Of a stretch of 64,000 bases of DNA, positions 11,118-20,407 are shown piece by piece. The first letter of the stretch is position 1. Each line of letters opens with the position of its first letter. The position numbers and the translations under genes were made by a program. The DNA is from Flaviramulus multivorans. GTDB lineage: Bacteria; Bacteroidota; Bacteroidia; Flavobacteriales; Flavobacteriaceae. A model generated the notes under the pieces. It searched no databases, was not told the origin of the DNA, and worked only from the letters and a program-made list of their open reading frames with translations. The stretch is taken from NCBI RefSeq assembly GCF_021728415.1, contig NZ_JAKKDV010000004.1, positions 186,001 to 250,000 of the forward strand. The letters are read 5' to 3'.

Positions 11118-11570
11118 TTATAAAGTTACAGCTTCTCCTCCGGCAGCTTCAATAGCAGCTTTTGCTGAAGCAGTAAACTTATGAGCAGATACTTTTAATT
11201 TTGACTTTAATTCTCCACGTCCTAAAATTTTAACTAGGTCATTTTTTCCAACCAAACGATTAGCAAATAGAATTTCAAAATCTACTGTATCTTTTATTTT
11301 CTTCTCGTCAACCAATTGCTGCAAAGTATCTAAATTGATACCTTGATATTCAACACGGTTAATATTTGTAAAACCAAACTTAGGCACACGTCTTTGAAGT
11401 GGCATTTGTCCTCCTTCAAATCCTACTTTTTTAGAATATCCAGAACGCGATTTAGCTCCTTTGTGACCGCGTGTAGCAGTACCACCTTTACCAGAACCTT
11501 GTCCTCTTCCTATTCTTTTCCCTTGGTTTTTTACTGAACCTTCTGCAGGTTTTAAATTACTTAAATCCAT
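11118..11570 (-). CDS. rplO: 50S ribosomal protein L15
   Basis: L15 binds 23S rRNA in the core of the large subunit. The 150 residues have the glycine/basic N-terminal tail typical of the family (GKRIGRGQGSGKGGTATRGHKGAKSR region) and a globular C-terminal domain ending AAIEAAGGEAVTL. It lies 12 bases behind rpmD and 14 bases before secY. Confidence 0.97.
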   Translation of the reverse strand: MDLSNLKPAEGSVKNQGKRIGRGQGSGKGGTATRGHKGAKSRSGYSKKVGFEGGQMPLQRRVPKFGFTNINRVEYQGINLDTLQQLVDEKKIKDTVDFEILFANRLVGKNDLVKILGRGELKSKLKVSAHKFTASAKAAIEAAGGEAVTL

Positions 11571-11582
11571 TTTTCAGTTATA

Positions 11583-11765
11583 TTATTTTGTTTCTTCAAC
11601 AGAAACTAAATGTGAAACTTTAGCAACCATACCAAGTATATTTGGTGTAGCTTCAAACTCTTTTACTTGACCAATCTTTTTAAGACCAAGAGCTTCTAAA
11701 GTTCTTTTTTGTCTTAGCGTACGATTGATAGCGCTTTTAACCTTTGTTACTTTAATCTTTGCCAT
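11583..11765 (-). CDS. rpmD: 50S ribosomal protein L30
   Basis: L30 is a small 23S rRNA-binding protein. The 60 residues show the ferredoxin-like family pattern with IKVTKVKSAINRT, LRQKRTLEALGLKKIGQ and a C-terminal hydrophobic strand. It lies in the conserved order rpsE-rpmD-rplO. Confidence 0.95.
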   Translation of the reverse strand: MAKIKVTKVKSAINRTLRQKRTLEALGLKKIGQVKEFEATPNILGMVAKVSHLVSVEETK

Positions 11766-11776
11766 TTCTGTCTGTA

Positions 11777-12301
11777 TTAAGCGTTAAAAACTTTTTCAAG
11801 TGAAATACCTCTATCTCTAGCAATTGTGTTTGCATCTCTTAATTGTAATAAAGCATCAAAAGTTGCTTTTACAACATTATGAGGATTTGATGACCCTTGA
11901 GATTTTGATAGTACATCATGTACACCAACTGCCTCTAACACTGTTCTTACAGCACCACCTGCAATTACACCTGTACCAGGAGCAGCAGGAATAATATTTA
12001 CTCTAGCGCCACCGTATTTACCTTTTTGCTCGTGAGGTAAAGTTCCTTTTATGATAGGAATTCTAACTAGGTTTTTCTTTGCGTCTTCAACAGCTTTTGC
12101 AATTGCACTAGCCACATCTTTAGATTTTCCTAAACCTTGTCCTACAACACCCGCTTCATCACCAACCACAACGATTGCCGAAAAACCAAATGCTCTACCA
12201 CCTTTAGTTACTTTGGTAACTCTTTGTACACCAACTAAACGATCTTTAAGATCTAATCCACCTGGTTTTACTAACTCTGCACTTTTATATTTTTGAAACA
12301 T
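11777..12301 (-). CDS. rpsE: 30S ribosomal protein S5
   Basis: S5 shapes the mRNA entry channel and decoding accuracy. The 174 residues contain an N-terminal double-stranded-RNA-binding-like domain ([21 protein letters not shown] start region) and a C-terminal domain with [19 protein letters not shown] and [15 protein letters not shown]. The pattern is complete with no frameshift. It lies 7 bases behind rplR. Confidence 0.97.
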   Translation of the reverse strand: MFQKYKSAELVKPGGLDLKDRLVGVQRVTKVTKGGRAFGFSAIVVVGDEAGVVGQGLGKSKDVASAIAKAVEDAKKNLVRIPIIKGTLPHEQKGKYGGARVNIIPAAPGTGVIAGGAVRTVLEAVGVHDVLSKSQGSSNPHNVVKATFDALLQLRDANTIARDRGISLEKVFNA

Positions 12302-12308
12302 AATTTTC

Positions 12309-12665
12309 TTAGAATTTAAGTCCGCCTTCTCTAGCTCCTTCGGCTAATGATTTAACTCTACCATGGTATAAGTATCCACCTCTATCAAAAGCGATAGTTT
12401 CTACTCCTGCTTTTAAAGTTTTTTCAGCAAGCGCTTTACCAACTAGTTTAGCTACTTCTGTTTTATTTGCTTTGGCAGCATTTATATCTTTATCTCTTGA
12501 AGATGCTGAACTAATAGTTTTACCAGTAACATCATCAACAATTTGAGCATAAATTTCTTTATTACTTCTATAAACAGCTAATCTCGGTCTTGCTTCTGTA
12601 CCAGAAACAACCTTACGGATTCTGTTTTTTATTCTTAGTCTTCTTTCGTTTTTTGTTAACGCCAT
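12309..12665 (-). CDS. rplR: 50S ribosomal protein L18
   Basis: L18 binds 5S rRNA and anchors it to the large subunit together with L5. The 118 residues show [22 protein letters not shown] near the start and [25 protein letters not shown] at the end, both family hallmarks. It lies between rplF (10 bp) and rpsE (7 bp). Confidence 0.97.
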   Translation of the reverse strand: MALTKNERRLRIKNRIRKVVSGTEARPRLAVYRSNKEIYAQIVDDVTGKTISSASSRDKDINAAKANKTEVAKLVGKALAEKTLKAGVETIAFDRGGYLYHGRVKSLAEGAREGGLKF

Positions 12666-12675
12666 AACTTAATTA

Positions 12676-13218
12676 TTAAGCTGATTTACCTGCTTTTCTT
12701 CTAATTACCTCACCAACAAACTTAATTCCTTTACCTTTATAAGGCTCTGGCTTTCTAAAACCACGAATTTTTGCAGCTACTTGACCTACAAGTTGTTTAT
12801 CAAATGATGTTAATTTTACAATTGGATTTTTTCCTTTTTCTGAAATCGTTTCCACTTTTACTTCAGGAGCAATATCCATTACTATGTTATGTGAAAATCC
12901 TACGGCTAAATCTAATTTTTGTCCTTGGTTGGATGCTCTGTAACCTACACCTACCAATTCCAACTCTTTAGTCCATCCTTTAGACACACCTTTAATCATA
13001 TTGTTCATTAAAGATCTGTATAAACCATGCTTAGCCTTTTGATCTTTAGAATCAGAAGAACGTGTAACCCATACGCTACCATCTTCAACTTTTATTTCAA
13101 TAGAATCGTAATTCTGTGTTAACTCTCCTAATTTTCCCTTTACAGTTACTACGTTATCTTTAACCTCAACTGTTACACCTTCTGGAATGGCTACTGGATT
13201 ATTTCCTATTCTTGACAT
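12676..13218 (-). CDS. rplF: 50S ribosomal protein L6
   Basis: L6 lies near the factor-binding stalk base of the 50S subunit. Its 180 residues form two repeated alpha-beta domains: the first opens MSRIGNNPVAIPEGV, the second carries LELVGVGYRAS and ends with RKPEPYKGKGIKFVGEVIRRKAGKSA region, the L6 signature. It lies 17 bases behind rpsH. Confidence 0.97.
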   Translation of the reverse strand: MSRIGNNPVAIPEGVTVEVKDNVVTVKGKLGELTQNYDSIEIKVEDGSVWVTRSSDSKDQKAKHGLYRSLMNNMIKGVSKGWTKELELVGVGYRASNQGQKLDLAVGFSHNIVMDIAPEVKVETISEKGKNPIVKLTSFDKQLVGQVAAKIRGFRKPEPYKGKGIKFVGEVIRRKAGKSA

Positions 13219-13235
13219 TTCTTTTAGGTTTTAAA

Positions 13236-13634
13236 TTAGTAAACGTAACACAATACTTCGCCACCTACATTATCTCTTTTAGCTTGTTTACCAGTCATAA
13301 CTCCATGAGAAGTTGATACAATGGCAATCCCAAGACCGTTAAGGATTCTAGGTAGTTCATTAGAACCTGCGTACTTACGTAAACCTGGTTTACTTATTCT
13401 TTCAATTTTCTTTATTACAGGTTCTTTAGTTTCTTTATTGTACTTAAGTGCAATTTTAATTGTCCCTTGTACTGTAGAATCATCAAACTTGTAACTTAAA
13501 ATATATCCTTGCTCGAATAATATTTTAGTGATGTCTTTTTTAAGATTAGATGCAGGAATTTCAACCACTCTGTGGTTTGCACGTACTGCATTTCTAATTC
13601 TTGTCAAATAATCCGCAATTGGATCTGTGTACAT
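13236..13634 (-). CDS. rpsH: 30S ribosomal protein S8
   Basis: S8 is a primary binder of the central 16S rRNA domain. The 132 residues include DPIADYLTRIRNA at the start and GLGIAIVSTSHGVMTGKQAK with GGEVLCYVY at the end. In E. coli S8 represses the spc operon by binding an S8 site near rplE; I did not identify a matching hairpin here. A 68-bp gap separates it from rpsN, wide for this packed region. Confidence 0.97.
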   Translation of the reverse strand: MYTDPIADYLTRIRNAVRANHRVVEIPASNLKKDITKILFEQGYILSYKFDDSTVQGTIKIALKYNKETKEPVIKKIERISKPGLRKYAGSNELPRILNGLGIAIVSTSHGVMTGKQAKRDNVGGEVLCYVY

Positions 13635-13702
13635 AATGAATTGATTTTGTGATTTTGGTTTTCAACGTATGCTGAACCTTAAATCTGATTATTTAAATAA
13701 TA

Positions 13703-13972
13703 TTACCAACTTGCTTTTCTAACTCCAGGAATTAAACCTTGATTAGCCATTTCTCTAAAAGTTACACGAGAAATACCAAATGTTCTCATATATCCTTTTG
13801 GTCTTCCTGTTAATTTACATCTATTATGTTGACGAATAGGAGATGCATTTTTAGGTAACTTTTGTAACGCTTCATAATCTCCAGCTTCTTTTAAAGCTTT
13901 GCGTTTTTCAGCATACTTTGCAACCGTTTTTGCTCTTTTTACCTCACGGGCTTTCATTGATTCTTTAGCCAT
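13703..13972 (-). CDS. rpsN: 30S ribosomal protein S14, zinc-independent long form
   Basis: S14 sits in the 30S head next to S3 and S10. The protein has 89 residues and begins [16 protein letters not shown], ending in [20 protein letters not shown] region. It lacks the two CxxC pairs of the 61-residue zinc-binding form, so it is the zinc-independent type. The L36 encoded in the same run has also lost its zinc ligands. It lies 3 bases behind rplE. Confidence 0.97.
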   Translation of the reverse strand: MAKESMKAREVKRAKTVAKYAEKRKALKEAGDYEALQKLPKNASPIRQHNRCKLTGRPKGYMRTFGISRVTFREMANQGLIPGVRKASW

Positions 13973-13975
13973 ATC

Positions 13976-14527
13976 TTAGTTCTTTTTAAAAGGTACTCCT
14001 AATTCGGTTAATAATGATTTTGCTTCTTTATCAGTATCTGCAGAAGTTACAAATGTAATATCCATACCAGAGATTTTATTAACTTTATCAATGTTAATCT
14101 CAGGAAATATAATTTGCTCAGTAACTCCTAAATTGTAGTTACCTCTTCCGTCAAAACCTGTAGCTTTTATTCCGTTAAAATCTCTTACACGTGGAAGTGC
14201 AGAAGTTACTAAACGGTCTAAAAACTCATACATTCTTTCGCCACGTAAAGTTACTTTTGCCCCAATTGGCATACCTTTACGTAATTTGAAAGATGCAACG
14301 TCTTTTTTAGAAATTGTTGCTACGGCTTTTTGTCCGGATATAGTAGTTAATTCTTCTACTGCGTAGTCAACTAACTTTTTATCTGCAACAGCTGCTCCAA
14401 CTCCTTTAGATATTACTATCTTTTGTAGTTTAGGAACTTGCATTACATTTTTATATCCAAATTCTTCTGTAAGAGCTGCAATTACTCTGCTTTTATACTC
14501 TTCTTTAAGTCTAGGTGAATATGCCAT
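13976..14527 (-). CDS. rplE: 50S ribosomal protein L5
   Basis: L5 binds 5S rRNA and contacts P-site tRNA and bridge partner S13. The 183 residues contain [18 protein letters not shown] near the start, [16 protein letters not shown] in the middle and [18 protein letters not shown] near the end. It lies 2 bases behind rplX and 3 before rpsN, so coupled translation is likely. Confidence 0.97.
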   Translation of the reverse strand: MAYSPRLKEEYKSRVIAALTEEFGYKNVMQVPKLQKIVISKGVGAAVADKKLVDYAVEELTTISGQKAVATISKKDVASFKLRKGMPIGAKVTLRGERMYEFLDRLVTSALPRVRDFNGIKATGFDGRGNYNLGVTEQIIFPEINIDKVNKISGMDITFVTSADTDKEAKSLLTELGVPFKKN

Positions 14528-14529
14528 AA

Positions 14530-14841
14530 CTATATTACTTCATTAGATTTTGTTGAAAATCTTACTTTTTTATCACCTTCTATTCTAAACCCAACTCGTG
14601 TTGTTTCTCCTTTTGAAGTTAACAACGATAAGTTAGAAATATGAATAGCGGCTTCTTTCTCTACGATTCCTCCTTGAGGATTTTGTGCACTTGGTTTAGT
14701 GTGTTTCTTAACCAAATTTACACCCTCAACAATCGCTTTGTTCTTATCTATCAATACCTTTTGTACTTTACCTTCAGACCCTTTATGATCTCCAGCAATT
14801 ACTTTTACAGTATCTCCAGTTTTTATTTTAAGCTTTGTCAT
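14530..14841 (-). CDS. rplX: 50S ribosomal protein L24
   Basis: L24 starts 50S assembly and lies close to the tunnel exit. The 103 residues show the KOW motif in [21 protein letters not shown] region and [13 protein letters not shown], both typical. It lies 12 bases behind rplN. Confidence 0.97.
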   Translation of the reverse strand: MTKLKIKTGDTVKVIAGDHKGSEGKVQKVLIDKNKAIVEGVNLVKKHTKPSAQNPQGGIVEKEAAIHISNLSLLTSKGETTRVGFRIEGDKKVRFSTKSNEVI

Positions 14842-14853
14842 CTTAATAATGTA

Positions 14854-15222
14854 TTAAAGCACCTCAGGTGCTAATGATACAATTTTCATGAATTGTTTAT
14901 CACGAAGTTCTCTAGCAACCGGACCAAAAACACGAGTACCTCTCATTTCCCCTTGAGGATTTAAAAGCACACAAGCATTATCATCAAATCTTATATAAGA
15001 TCCGTCTGGTCTTCTTACTTCTTTAGTTGTACGAACAACAACTGCAGTTGAAACAGCACCTTTTTTAATGTTTCCATTAGGCGTTGCATCTTTAACTGAA
15101 ACAACAATTTTGTCTCCTACAGAAGCATATCTTCTTTTAGTACCACCTAGAACACGGATAGTTAAAACTTCCTTGGCTCCAGTGTTATCTGCTACTTTTA
15201 ATCTTGATTCTTGCTGTAACAT
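14854..15222 (-). CDS. rplN: 50S ribosomal protein L14
   Basis: L14 is a beta-barrel protein at the subunit interface. The 122 residues carry [19 protein letters not shown] at the start, then [19 protein letters not shown] and [14 protein letters not shown], the family hallmarks. Its start lies 2 bases behind the rpsQ stop. Confidence 0.97.
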   Translation of the reverse strand: MLQQESRLKVADNTGAKEVLTIRVLGGTKRRYASVGDKIVVSVKDATPNGNIKKGAVSTAVVVRTTKEVRRPDGSYIRFDDNACVLLNPQGEMRGTRVFGPVARELRDKQFMKIVSLAPEVL

Positions 15223-15224
15223 AA

Positions 15225-15482
15225 TTATTTAGCTCTTTCAATTATTTCAACTAATCTCCAACATTTAGATTTACTTAAAGGTCTTGTTTCCATGATCTTT
15301 ACTGTATCTCCAATGTTACAATCGTTTGTTTCGTCGTGTGCAACATATTTTTTTGTTTTTAACACGAACTTACCATACATAGGGTGTTTTACTTTTTTAA
15401 CTTCAGCAACCACAATTGATTTCTGCATTTTGTTACTAGTAACTACTCCTATACGTTCTTTTCTTAAATTTCTTGTTTCCAT
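15225..15482 (-). CDS. rpsQ: 30S ribosomal protein S17
   Basis: S17 is an OB-fold primary 16S rRNA binder. The 85 residues show [19 protein letters not shown] and the S17 signature with [20 protein letters not shown]. It lies 12 bases behind rpmC. Confidence 0.97.
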   Translation of the reverse strand: METRNLRKERIGVVTSNKMQKSIVVAEVKKVKHPMYGKFVLKTKKYVAHDETNDCNIGDTVKIMETRPLSKSKCWRLVEIIERAK

Positions 15483-15494
15483 CTTTCAGCAGAA

Positions 15495-15686
15495 TTATTG
15501 TAATTCTCTTTTAGTTAATTCAGTCGCAATTCTAGCTACGGTACGTCTTATTGTACGTAATTGAATTGGATTTTCTAAAGGAGATATTGCATGAGCCAAT
15601 TTTAGGTCTGAATAACTCTTTTTTGTTTCACCAAGTTTTTCTTGTAACTCAGCTACAGATAATTCTTTAATCTCTGATTGTTTCAT
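15495..15686 (-). CDS. rpmC: 50S ribosomal protein L29
   Basis: L29 is a two-helix protein at the tunnel exit, next to L23. The 63 residues begin MKQSEIKELSVAELQEKL and end with the signature region NPIQLRTIRRTVARIATE. It lies 13 bases behind rplP. Confidence 0.96.
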   Translation of the reverse strand: MKQSEIKELSVAELQEKLGETKKSYSDLKLAHAISPLENPIQLRTIRRTVARIATELTKRELQ

Positions 15687-15699
15687 AATATCAAATAAA

Positions 15700-16119
15700 T
15701 TATGCTTCGTAATCTCTTGCGATTAAAAACTTAGTTTTTACAGGTAATTTTTGTGCTGCTAAACGTAATGCTTCTTTTGCAACGTCTAAAGGCACACCAC
15801 CTATTTCAAATAAAACTCTTCCTGGTTTTACAACAGCTACCCAATACTCAACGGCACCTTTACCTTTACCCATACGTACTTCAAGAGGCTTTTTTGTAAT
15901 AGGCTTGTCTGGAAATATTTTAATCCAAAGCGAACCTTCTCTTTTCATGTAACGTGTAGCGGCAATACGTGCTGCTTCAATTTGACGCGCTGTTAAAAAA
16001 TTAGAGTCTAATGATTTTATTCCAAAAGTACCATATGAAAGTTGATGACCTCTTTGAGAGATACCTTTCATACGTCCCTTTTGTTGCTTACGAAATTTTG
16101 TTCTTTTAGGCTGTAACAT
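15700..16119 (-). CDS. rplP: 50S ribosomal protein L16
   Basis: L16 lines the A-site region of the peptidyl-transferase centre. The 139 residues carry [19 protein letters not shown], the signature [17 protein letters not shown] region, and the arginine-rich [21 protein letters not shown]-like middle. It lies 21 bases behind rpsC. Confidence 0.97.
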   Translation of the reverse strand: MLQPKRTKFRKQQKGRMKGISQRGHQLSYGTFGIKSLDSNFLTARQIEAARIAATRYMKREGSLWIKIFPDKPITKKPLEVRMGKGKGAVEYWVAVVKPGRVLFEIGGVPLDVAKEALRLAAQKLPVKTKFLIARDYEA

Positions 16120-16140
16120 TTTTCTTTACTTTATAAAAAA

Positions 16141-16869
16141 TTACTTTCTACGACGAGGTTTATTGTCTCTGTTTCCACCACGTCCTCCGGCTCCAGCTTT
16201 TCCTTGCTTCTTAGATAAACCAACAAGTGGAGAAAGCTCTCTCTTACCATATACTTCACCTTTCATAATCCATACTTTAACACCCAATCTACCATAAGTA
16301 GTGTGTGCCTCAACTAAAGCATAATCAATATCGGCTCTAAAGGTTGATAAAGGAATACGTCCTTCTTTATAGTGTTCAGAACGTGCCATTTCAGCACCAT
16401 TCAAACGACCACTAATTTGGATTTTAATTCCTTCAGCATTCATACGCATAGTAGCAGCAATAGCCATTTTTATGGCACGACGATATGAAATTCTGTTTTC
16501 AATTTGACGTGCAATACTTGATCCTACTAAAAATGCATCTAGTTCAGGTCTTTTAATTTCAAAAATGTTAATCTGAACTTCTTTCCCAGTAATTTTCTTA
16601 AGTTCTTCTTTTAACTTGTCTACCTCTTGTCCGCCTTTCCCGATAATAATACCTGGTCTTGCAGTAGTGATAGTAACGGTTACAAGTTTTAAAGTTCTTT
16701 CAATAATTACTCTACTTACACTAGCTTTAGATAAACGCGCGTGAACGTATTTTCTAATCTTATCGTCTTCGGCAAGTTTATCACCATAATCGTTTCCTCC
16801 GTACCAGTTAGATTCCCATCCTCTGATAATTCCTAAGCGATTTCCGATTGGATTTGTTTTTTGTCCCAT
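16141..16869 (-). CDS. rpsC: 30S ribosomal protein S3
   Basis: S3 forms part of the mRNA entry channel and helicase. I start it at [14 protein letters not shown] (ATG 16867-16869), the universal S3 N-terminus. A longer frame opening 12 codons upstream would overlap rplV and adds unrelated residues. The resulting 242-residue protein has a KH domain with [17 protein letters not shown] and a C-terminal domain with [16 protein letters not shown], followed by a basic Gly-rich tail ([13 protein letters not shown]). It lies 7 bases behind rplV. Confidence 0.97.
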   Translation of the reverse strand: MGQKTNPIGNRLGIIRGWESNWYGGNDYGDKLAEDDKIRKYVHARLSKASVSRVIIERTLKLVTVTITTARPGIIIGKGGQEVDKLKEELKKITGKEVQINIFEIKRPELDAFLVGSSIARQIENRISYRRAIKMAIAATMRMNAEGIKIQISGRLNGAEMARSEHYKEGRIPLSTFRADIDYALVEAHTTYGRLGVKVWIMKGEVYGKRELSPLVGLSKKQGKAGAGGRGGNRDNKPRRRK

Positions 16870-16876
16870 ACTCTTA

Positions 16877-17284
16877 TTAAGCTTGTGTGTTATTGTTAGC
16901 TCCAACCACTAATGTTACATGGTTTGAACGTTTTCTAATTCTGTGCGCACGACCTTGAGGTGCTGGACGTAATCTTTTTAACATAGACCCGCCATCAACT
17001 CTAATCTCTTTTACTATCAACTCAGCCTCTTCAATGTTTGCATCTTCGTTTTTAGATTGCCAGTTTGCAATTGCAGACAATAACAATTTCTCTAAACGAC
17101 CAGAAGCTTCCTTTTGGTTGAATTTTAAGATATTAAGTGCATGTTCTACTTTTTCGCCTCTTACTAAATCGGCTACTAAACGCATTTTTCTTGGTGATGT
17201 AGGACAATTATTAAGTTTAGCAAAAGCAACTTGCTTTTTTCCTTCCTTAATAGCGTCTGCCATTTGTTTTTTACGACTTCCCAT
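16877..17284 (-). CDS. rplV: 50S ribosomal protein L22
   Basis: L22 spans the large subunit and lines the nascent peptide tunnel with a beta hairpin. The 135 residues contain [20 protein letters not shown], then the tunnel hairpin region with [19 protein letters not shown] and a C-terminal strand HVTLVVG. The hairpin residues show no obvious macrolide-resistance deletion. It lies 6 bases behind rpsS. Confidence 0.97.
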   Translation of the reverse strand: MGSRKKQMADAIKEGKKQVAFAKLNNCPTSPRKMRLVADLVRGEKVEHALNILKFNQKEASGRLEKLLLSAIANWQSKNEDANIEEAELIVKEIRVDGGSMLKRLRPAPQGRAHRIRKRSNHVTLVVGANNNTQA

Positions 17285-17290
17285 AGCTTA

Positions 17291-17569
17291 CTACTTTTTA
17301 CCTTTATTTTTAGCACCTGCATGTCCACGGAATGAACGTGTTGGTGAAAATTCTCCTAATTTATGACCTACCATGTTTTCAGTTACGTAAACTGGAACAA
17401 ATTGACGGCCATTGTGTACTGCTATAGTTTGTCCAACAAAATCTGGAGTAATCATACTAGCTCTAGACCAAGTTTTGATGACTGTTTTTTTATTAGCTTC
17501 TACGTTTGCAGCCACTTTTTTCTCTAGTTTATAATGAACGTAAGGTCCTTTTTTTAATGATCTTGCCAT
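17291..17569 (-). CDS. rpsS: 30S ribosomal protein S19
   Basis: S19 binds the 30S head with S13 and contacts A-site tRNA. The 92 residues include [18 protein letters not shown] and the family signature [20 protein letters not shown]. It lies 3 bases behind rplB. Confidence 0.97.
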   Translation of the reverse strand: MARSLKKGPYVHYKLEKKVAANVEANKKTVIKTWSRASMITPDFVGQTIAVHNGRQFVPVYVTENMVGHKLGEFSPTRSFRGHAGAKNKGKK

Positions 17570-17572
17570 GTC

Positions 17573-18400
17573 TTATTTCTTTCTACGTTCTACAATATAT
17601 TTATTACTTGCATTCTTTTTAGAACGGGTTCTGTAGCCTTTAGCTGGAATACCTTTTCTAGAACGTGGGTGTCCACCTGAAGCTCTACCTTCACCACCAC
17701 CCATTGGGTGATCAACTGGGTTCATTACAACTGGTCTTGTTCTTGGTCTTCTACCTAACCATCTTGTTCTACCTGCTTTACCAGATACTAACAATTGATG
17801 ATCAGAGTTAGAAACAACTCCAACAGTTGCCATACAAGTAACAAGTACTAAACGTGTTTCACCTGATGGTAATTTAATAGTTGCAAACTTACCATCTCTT
17901 GCCATTAACTGCGCAAATGCACCAGCACTACGAGCCATAACAGCTCCTTGTCCTGGACGTAATTCAACACATGAAATAATGGTTCCTAAAGGAATTTGGC
18001 TTAAAGGCATTGCATTTCCAATTTCTGGAGCAACTCCTTCTTTACCAGACACTACATTTTGTCCAACTTGTAAACCATTTTGAGCAATAATGTATCTTTT
18101 TTCACCGTCTTGATAATTCAACAAAGCGATAAAAGCTGTTCTGTTTGGATCGTATTCGATAGACCTAACTTCCGCTGGAATTCCAGTTTTGTTACGTTTA
18201 AAATCGATAACACGATACTTTCTTTTATGACCTCCACCAATATAGCGCATGGTCATTTTTCCTTGACTGTTTCTACCACCAGACCTTTTGTTCGGAACGA
18301 GCAAGCTCTTTTCCGGCTTATCAGTAGTTATGGCGTCAAATCCATTTACTACTCTAAATCGCTGTCCTGGTGTGATTGGTTTTAATTTTCTTACTGACAT
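17573..18400 (-). CDS. rplB: 50S ribosomal protein L2
   Basis: L2 is needed for subunit association and peptidyl-transferase function. The 275 residues open with [16 protein letters not shown] and have the signature [20 protein letters not shown] near the C-terminus, which carries the functionally critical His. It lies 10 bases behind rplW. Confidence 0.97.
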   Translation of the reverse strand: MSVRKLKPITPGQRFRVVNGFDAITTDKPEKSLLVPNKRSGGRNSQGKMTMRYIGGGHKRKYRVIDFKRNKTGIPAEVRSIEYDPNRTAFIALLNYQDGEKRYIIAQNGLQVGQNVVSGKEGVAPEIGNAMPLSQIPLGTIISCVELRPGQGAVMARSAGAFAQLMARDGKFATIKLPSGETRLVLVTCMATVGVVSNSDHQLLVSGKAGRTRWLGRRPRTRPVVMNPVDHPMGGGEGRASGGHPRSRKGIPAKGYRTRSKKNASNKYIVERRKK

Positions 18401-18410
18401 TAGTCTTTAA

Positions 18411-18701
18411 TTACATGTTACTGTATAAATCAATCATTTCACCTTCCGCCAGTTGTACAATTGCTTTTTTAACAGCATTTGTTTTACCATGTTGAATTCC
18501 GGTTTTTGTAAAACGCGTTCTTCTATCTGGACGGACATTTATAGTACGAACTTTTTCAACAGAAACACCATAAGCAGCTTCCACCGCTTTTTTAATTTCT
18601 ACCTTGTTCGCCTTAGTATTCACCGCAAACGTATAGCAGTTTCTTAACTCGCTATCAGCCGTTGCTTTTTCTGTGATTATGGGTTTAATTAAGATACTCA
18701 T
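18411..18701 (-). CDS. rplW: 50S ribosomal protein L23
   Basis: L23 is the docking site of trigger factor and SRP at the tunnel exit. The 96 residues show ILIKPIITEKAT at the start and FAVNTKANKVEIKKAVEAAYG with VRTINVRPDRRTR in the middle. It lies 7 bases behind rplD. Confidence 0.97.
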   Translation of the reverse strand: MSILIKPIITEKATADSELRNCYTFAVNTKANKVEIKKAVEAAYGVSVEKVRTINVRPDRRTRFTKTGIQHGKTNAVKKAIVQLAEGEMIDLYSNM

Positions 18702-18708
18702 CTGTTTC

Positions 18709-19338
18709 TTATTTACTTAAGTTTAATTCAATTCCTTCTAAAGCACCCTCTAAAAGGACTACTTGATTGGCATTTAAAATTTTATAAGTGCTTAATTCTG
18801 AAGAAGTTATAACTTCAGAGCCTTTTAAATTGCGCGATGACAAATATACATTATTATTTGACCCACCCAACACAAACAAAGCTTTTTTGTTTTCTAGGTT
18901 TAAAGCCTTTAAAACAGCTGTAAAATTCTTTGTTTTTACCGTGTCAAAATTAAAGTCCTCCAAAACTGTAATTGACTGCTCTCCAGCTTTAATACTTAAG
19001 GCTGATTTACGCGCTAAACGCTTAACATTTTTATTAAGTTTAAAGCTATAATTTCTTGGTCTTGGACCAAACATACGTCCACCACCTTTGAAAACTCCAG
19101 ACTTAATACTTCCTGCTCTTGCAGTACCAGTTCCCTTTTGCTTTTTAATCTTACGAGTACTTCCAGCAATCTCAGCTCTCTCTTTCGATTTGTGAGTACC
19201 TTGTCTTTGGTTTGCTAAATATTGTTTAACATCCAAATATACTGCGTGATTATTAGGCTCAATAGCAAATACATCTTTAGAAAGGTCTGCCTTTCTACCT
19301 GTATCTTTTCCGTTTATATCTAAAACTGCTACTTTCAT
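18709..19338 (-). CDS. rplD: 50S ribosomal protein L4
   Basis: L4 reaches into the exit tunnel with an extended loop and in E. coli regulates the S10 operon by attenuation and translational repression. The 209 residues show the loop region [20 protein letters not shown] and [20 protein letters not shown]. Its start overlaps the rplC stop by one base, so translation is coupled. The rpsJ-rplC gap just upstream of rplC holds hairpins that could be the target of such control (inference). Confidence 0.97.
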   Translation of the reverse strand: MKVAVLDINGKDTGRKADLSKDVFAIEPNNHAVYLDVKQYLANQRQGTHKSKERAEIAGSTRKIKKQKGTGTARAGSIKSGVFKGGGRMFGPRPRNYSFKLNKNVKRLARKSALSIKAGEQSITVLEDFNFDTVKTKNFTAVLKALNLENKKALFVLGGSNNNVYLSSRNLKGSEVITSSELSTYKILNANQVVLLEGALEGIELNLSK

Positions 19339-19955
19339 TATTTTCTAATAATTACATAAGAGTTTTTGTGTCCTGGAACACAACCTTTCACAACAAGTAA
19401 GTTCTTTTCAGCAACTACTTTTAATACTCTTAAATTTTCAACTTTTACTGAATCATTCCCCATTCTACCTGCCATTTTCATTCCTTTAAATACTCTTGCA
19501 GGATATGAAGCAGCTCCAATAGATCCAGGTGCTCTTAAACGGTTATGTTGACCGTGGGTAGCTTGACCTACTCCACCAAATCCATGACGTTTTACAACAC
19601 CTTGGAAACCTTTTCCTTTTGATGTACCTGATACATCAACAAATTCACCTTCTATAAAGTGCTCAACAGTGATTGCATCACCTAATTTGTACTCCTTATC
19701 AAAACCTTTGAATTCAACAACTTTGCGTTTTACAGAAGTACCTGCCTTTTTAGCATGACCTAAGTCTGCTTTAGTAGCGCTTTTTTCTGTCGCGTCATCG
19801 AAACCAAGTTGAACAGCTTCATAGCCATCAACTTCTTTAGTTCTGACTTGGGTAACGATACATGGTCCAGCTTCGATTACTGTACAAGGAATATTCTTCC
19901 CGTTTTCATCGAAAATGCTGGTCATACCGATTTTTTTTCCAATTAACCCAGACAT
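19338..19955 (-). CDS. rplC: 50S ribosomal protein L3
   Basis: L3 is an early assembly protein whose central extension reaches the peptidyl-transferase centre. The 205 residues include [16 protein letters not shown], the conserved extension with [20 protein letters not shown] and [16 protein letters not shown]. It is the first gene after the 135-bp structured gap behind rpsJ, and it overlaps rplD by one base. Confidence 0.97.
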   Translation of the reverse strand: MSGLIGKKIGMTSIFDENGKNIPCTVIEAGPCIVTQVRTKEVDGYEAVQLGFDDATEKSATKADLGHAKKAGTSVKRKVVEFKGFDKEYKLGDAITVEHFIEGEFVDVSGTSKGKGFQGVVKRHGFGGVGQATHGQHNRLRAPGSIGAASYPARVFKGMKMAGRMGNDSVKVENLRVLKVVAEKNLLVVKGCVPGHKNSYVIIRK

Positions 19956-19984
19956 AATTATTATTTATTTATTATTACTATTTA

Positions 19985-20082
19985 TTAAAATTCAAGGCTG
20001 AAAATACATTTCAGCCTTGAATTGTATTTTCCGTTTTTCCCGCGACCGCATCGGTGGGACATGTTTTCAGGTTATTAAACCT
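19985..20082 (-). promoter_or_regulatory. Putative attenuator/leader of the rplC-rplD segment
   Basis: The rpsJ-rplC gap contains stacked inverted repeats in a run otherwise packed with 2-21-bp gaps. In transcript order they are a small hairpin AGGTT/AACCT (20069-20082), a GC-rich hairpin (20038-20059) and a perfect 15-bp stem with a 5-base loop (arms 20009-20023 and 19989-20003). The sequence TGTATTTTC at 20023-20031 is also the exact complement of GAAAATACA at 20000-20008, which would form a competing 9-bp hairpin that shares bases with the 15-bp stem. A short T-rich stretch follows the large stem. Mutually exclusive hairpins are the hallmark of attenuation. Its regulator is unknown; L4 is a candidate by analogy. 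Confidence 0.55.
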
Positions 20083-20090
20083 AATTTTAA

Positions 20091-20396
20091 CTATACTTTA
20101 ATCTCTACTTCAACACCACTTGGTAATTCAAGCTTCATTAACGCATCAATAGTTTTTGATGACGAAGAGTAAATATCCAATAAACGCTTGTAAGAGCTTA
20201 ATTGGAATTGTTCTCTTGATTTCTTGTTTACGTGTGGAGAACGTAATACAGTAAAAATTTTCTTGTGCGTTGGTAAAGGAATTGGTCCAGTTACAACAGC
20301 TCCAGTACTTTTAACTGTTTTTACAATCTTATCAGCAGACTTATCTACTAAATTGTGATCGTAAGATTTTAATTTTATTCTGATTTTCTGACTCAT
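20091..20396 (-). CDS. rpsJ: 30S ribosomal protein S10
   Basis: S10 lies in the 30S head and, with NusB, takes part in antitermination. The 101 residues carry [21 protein letters not shown] and the signature [24 protein letters not shown] region. It lies 11 bases behind fusA, so here it belongs to the str-type segment and is separated from rplC by a structured gap. Confidence 0.97.
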   Translation of the reverse strand: MSQKIRIKLKSYDHNLVDKSADKIVKTVKSTGAVVTGPIPLPTHKKIFTVLRSPHVNKKSREQFQLSSYKRLLDIYSSSSKTIDALMKLELPSGVEVEIKV

Positions 20397-20407
20397 TTTC
20401 TTAGATT

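Noticed and set aside
16870-16905. Longer N-terminus for S3
   Set aside because: It would overlap rplV and differs from the universal MGQK start.
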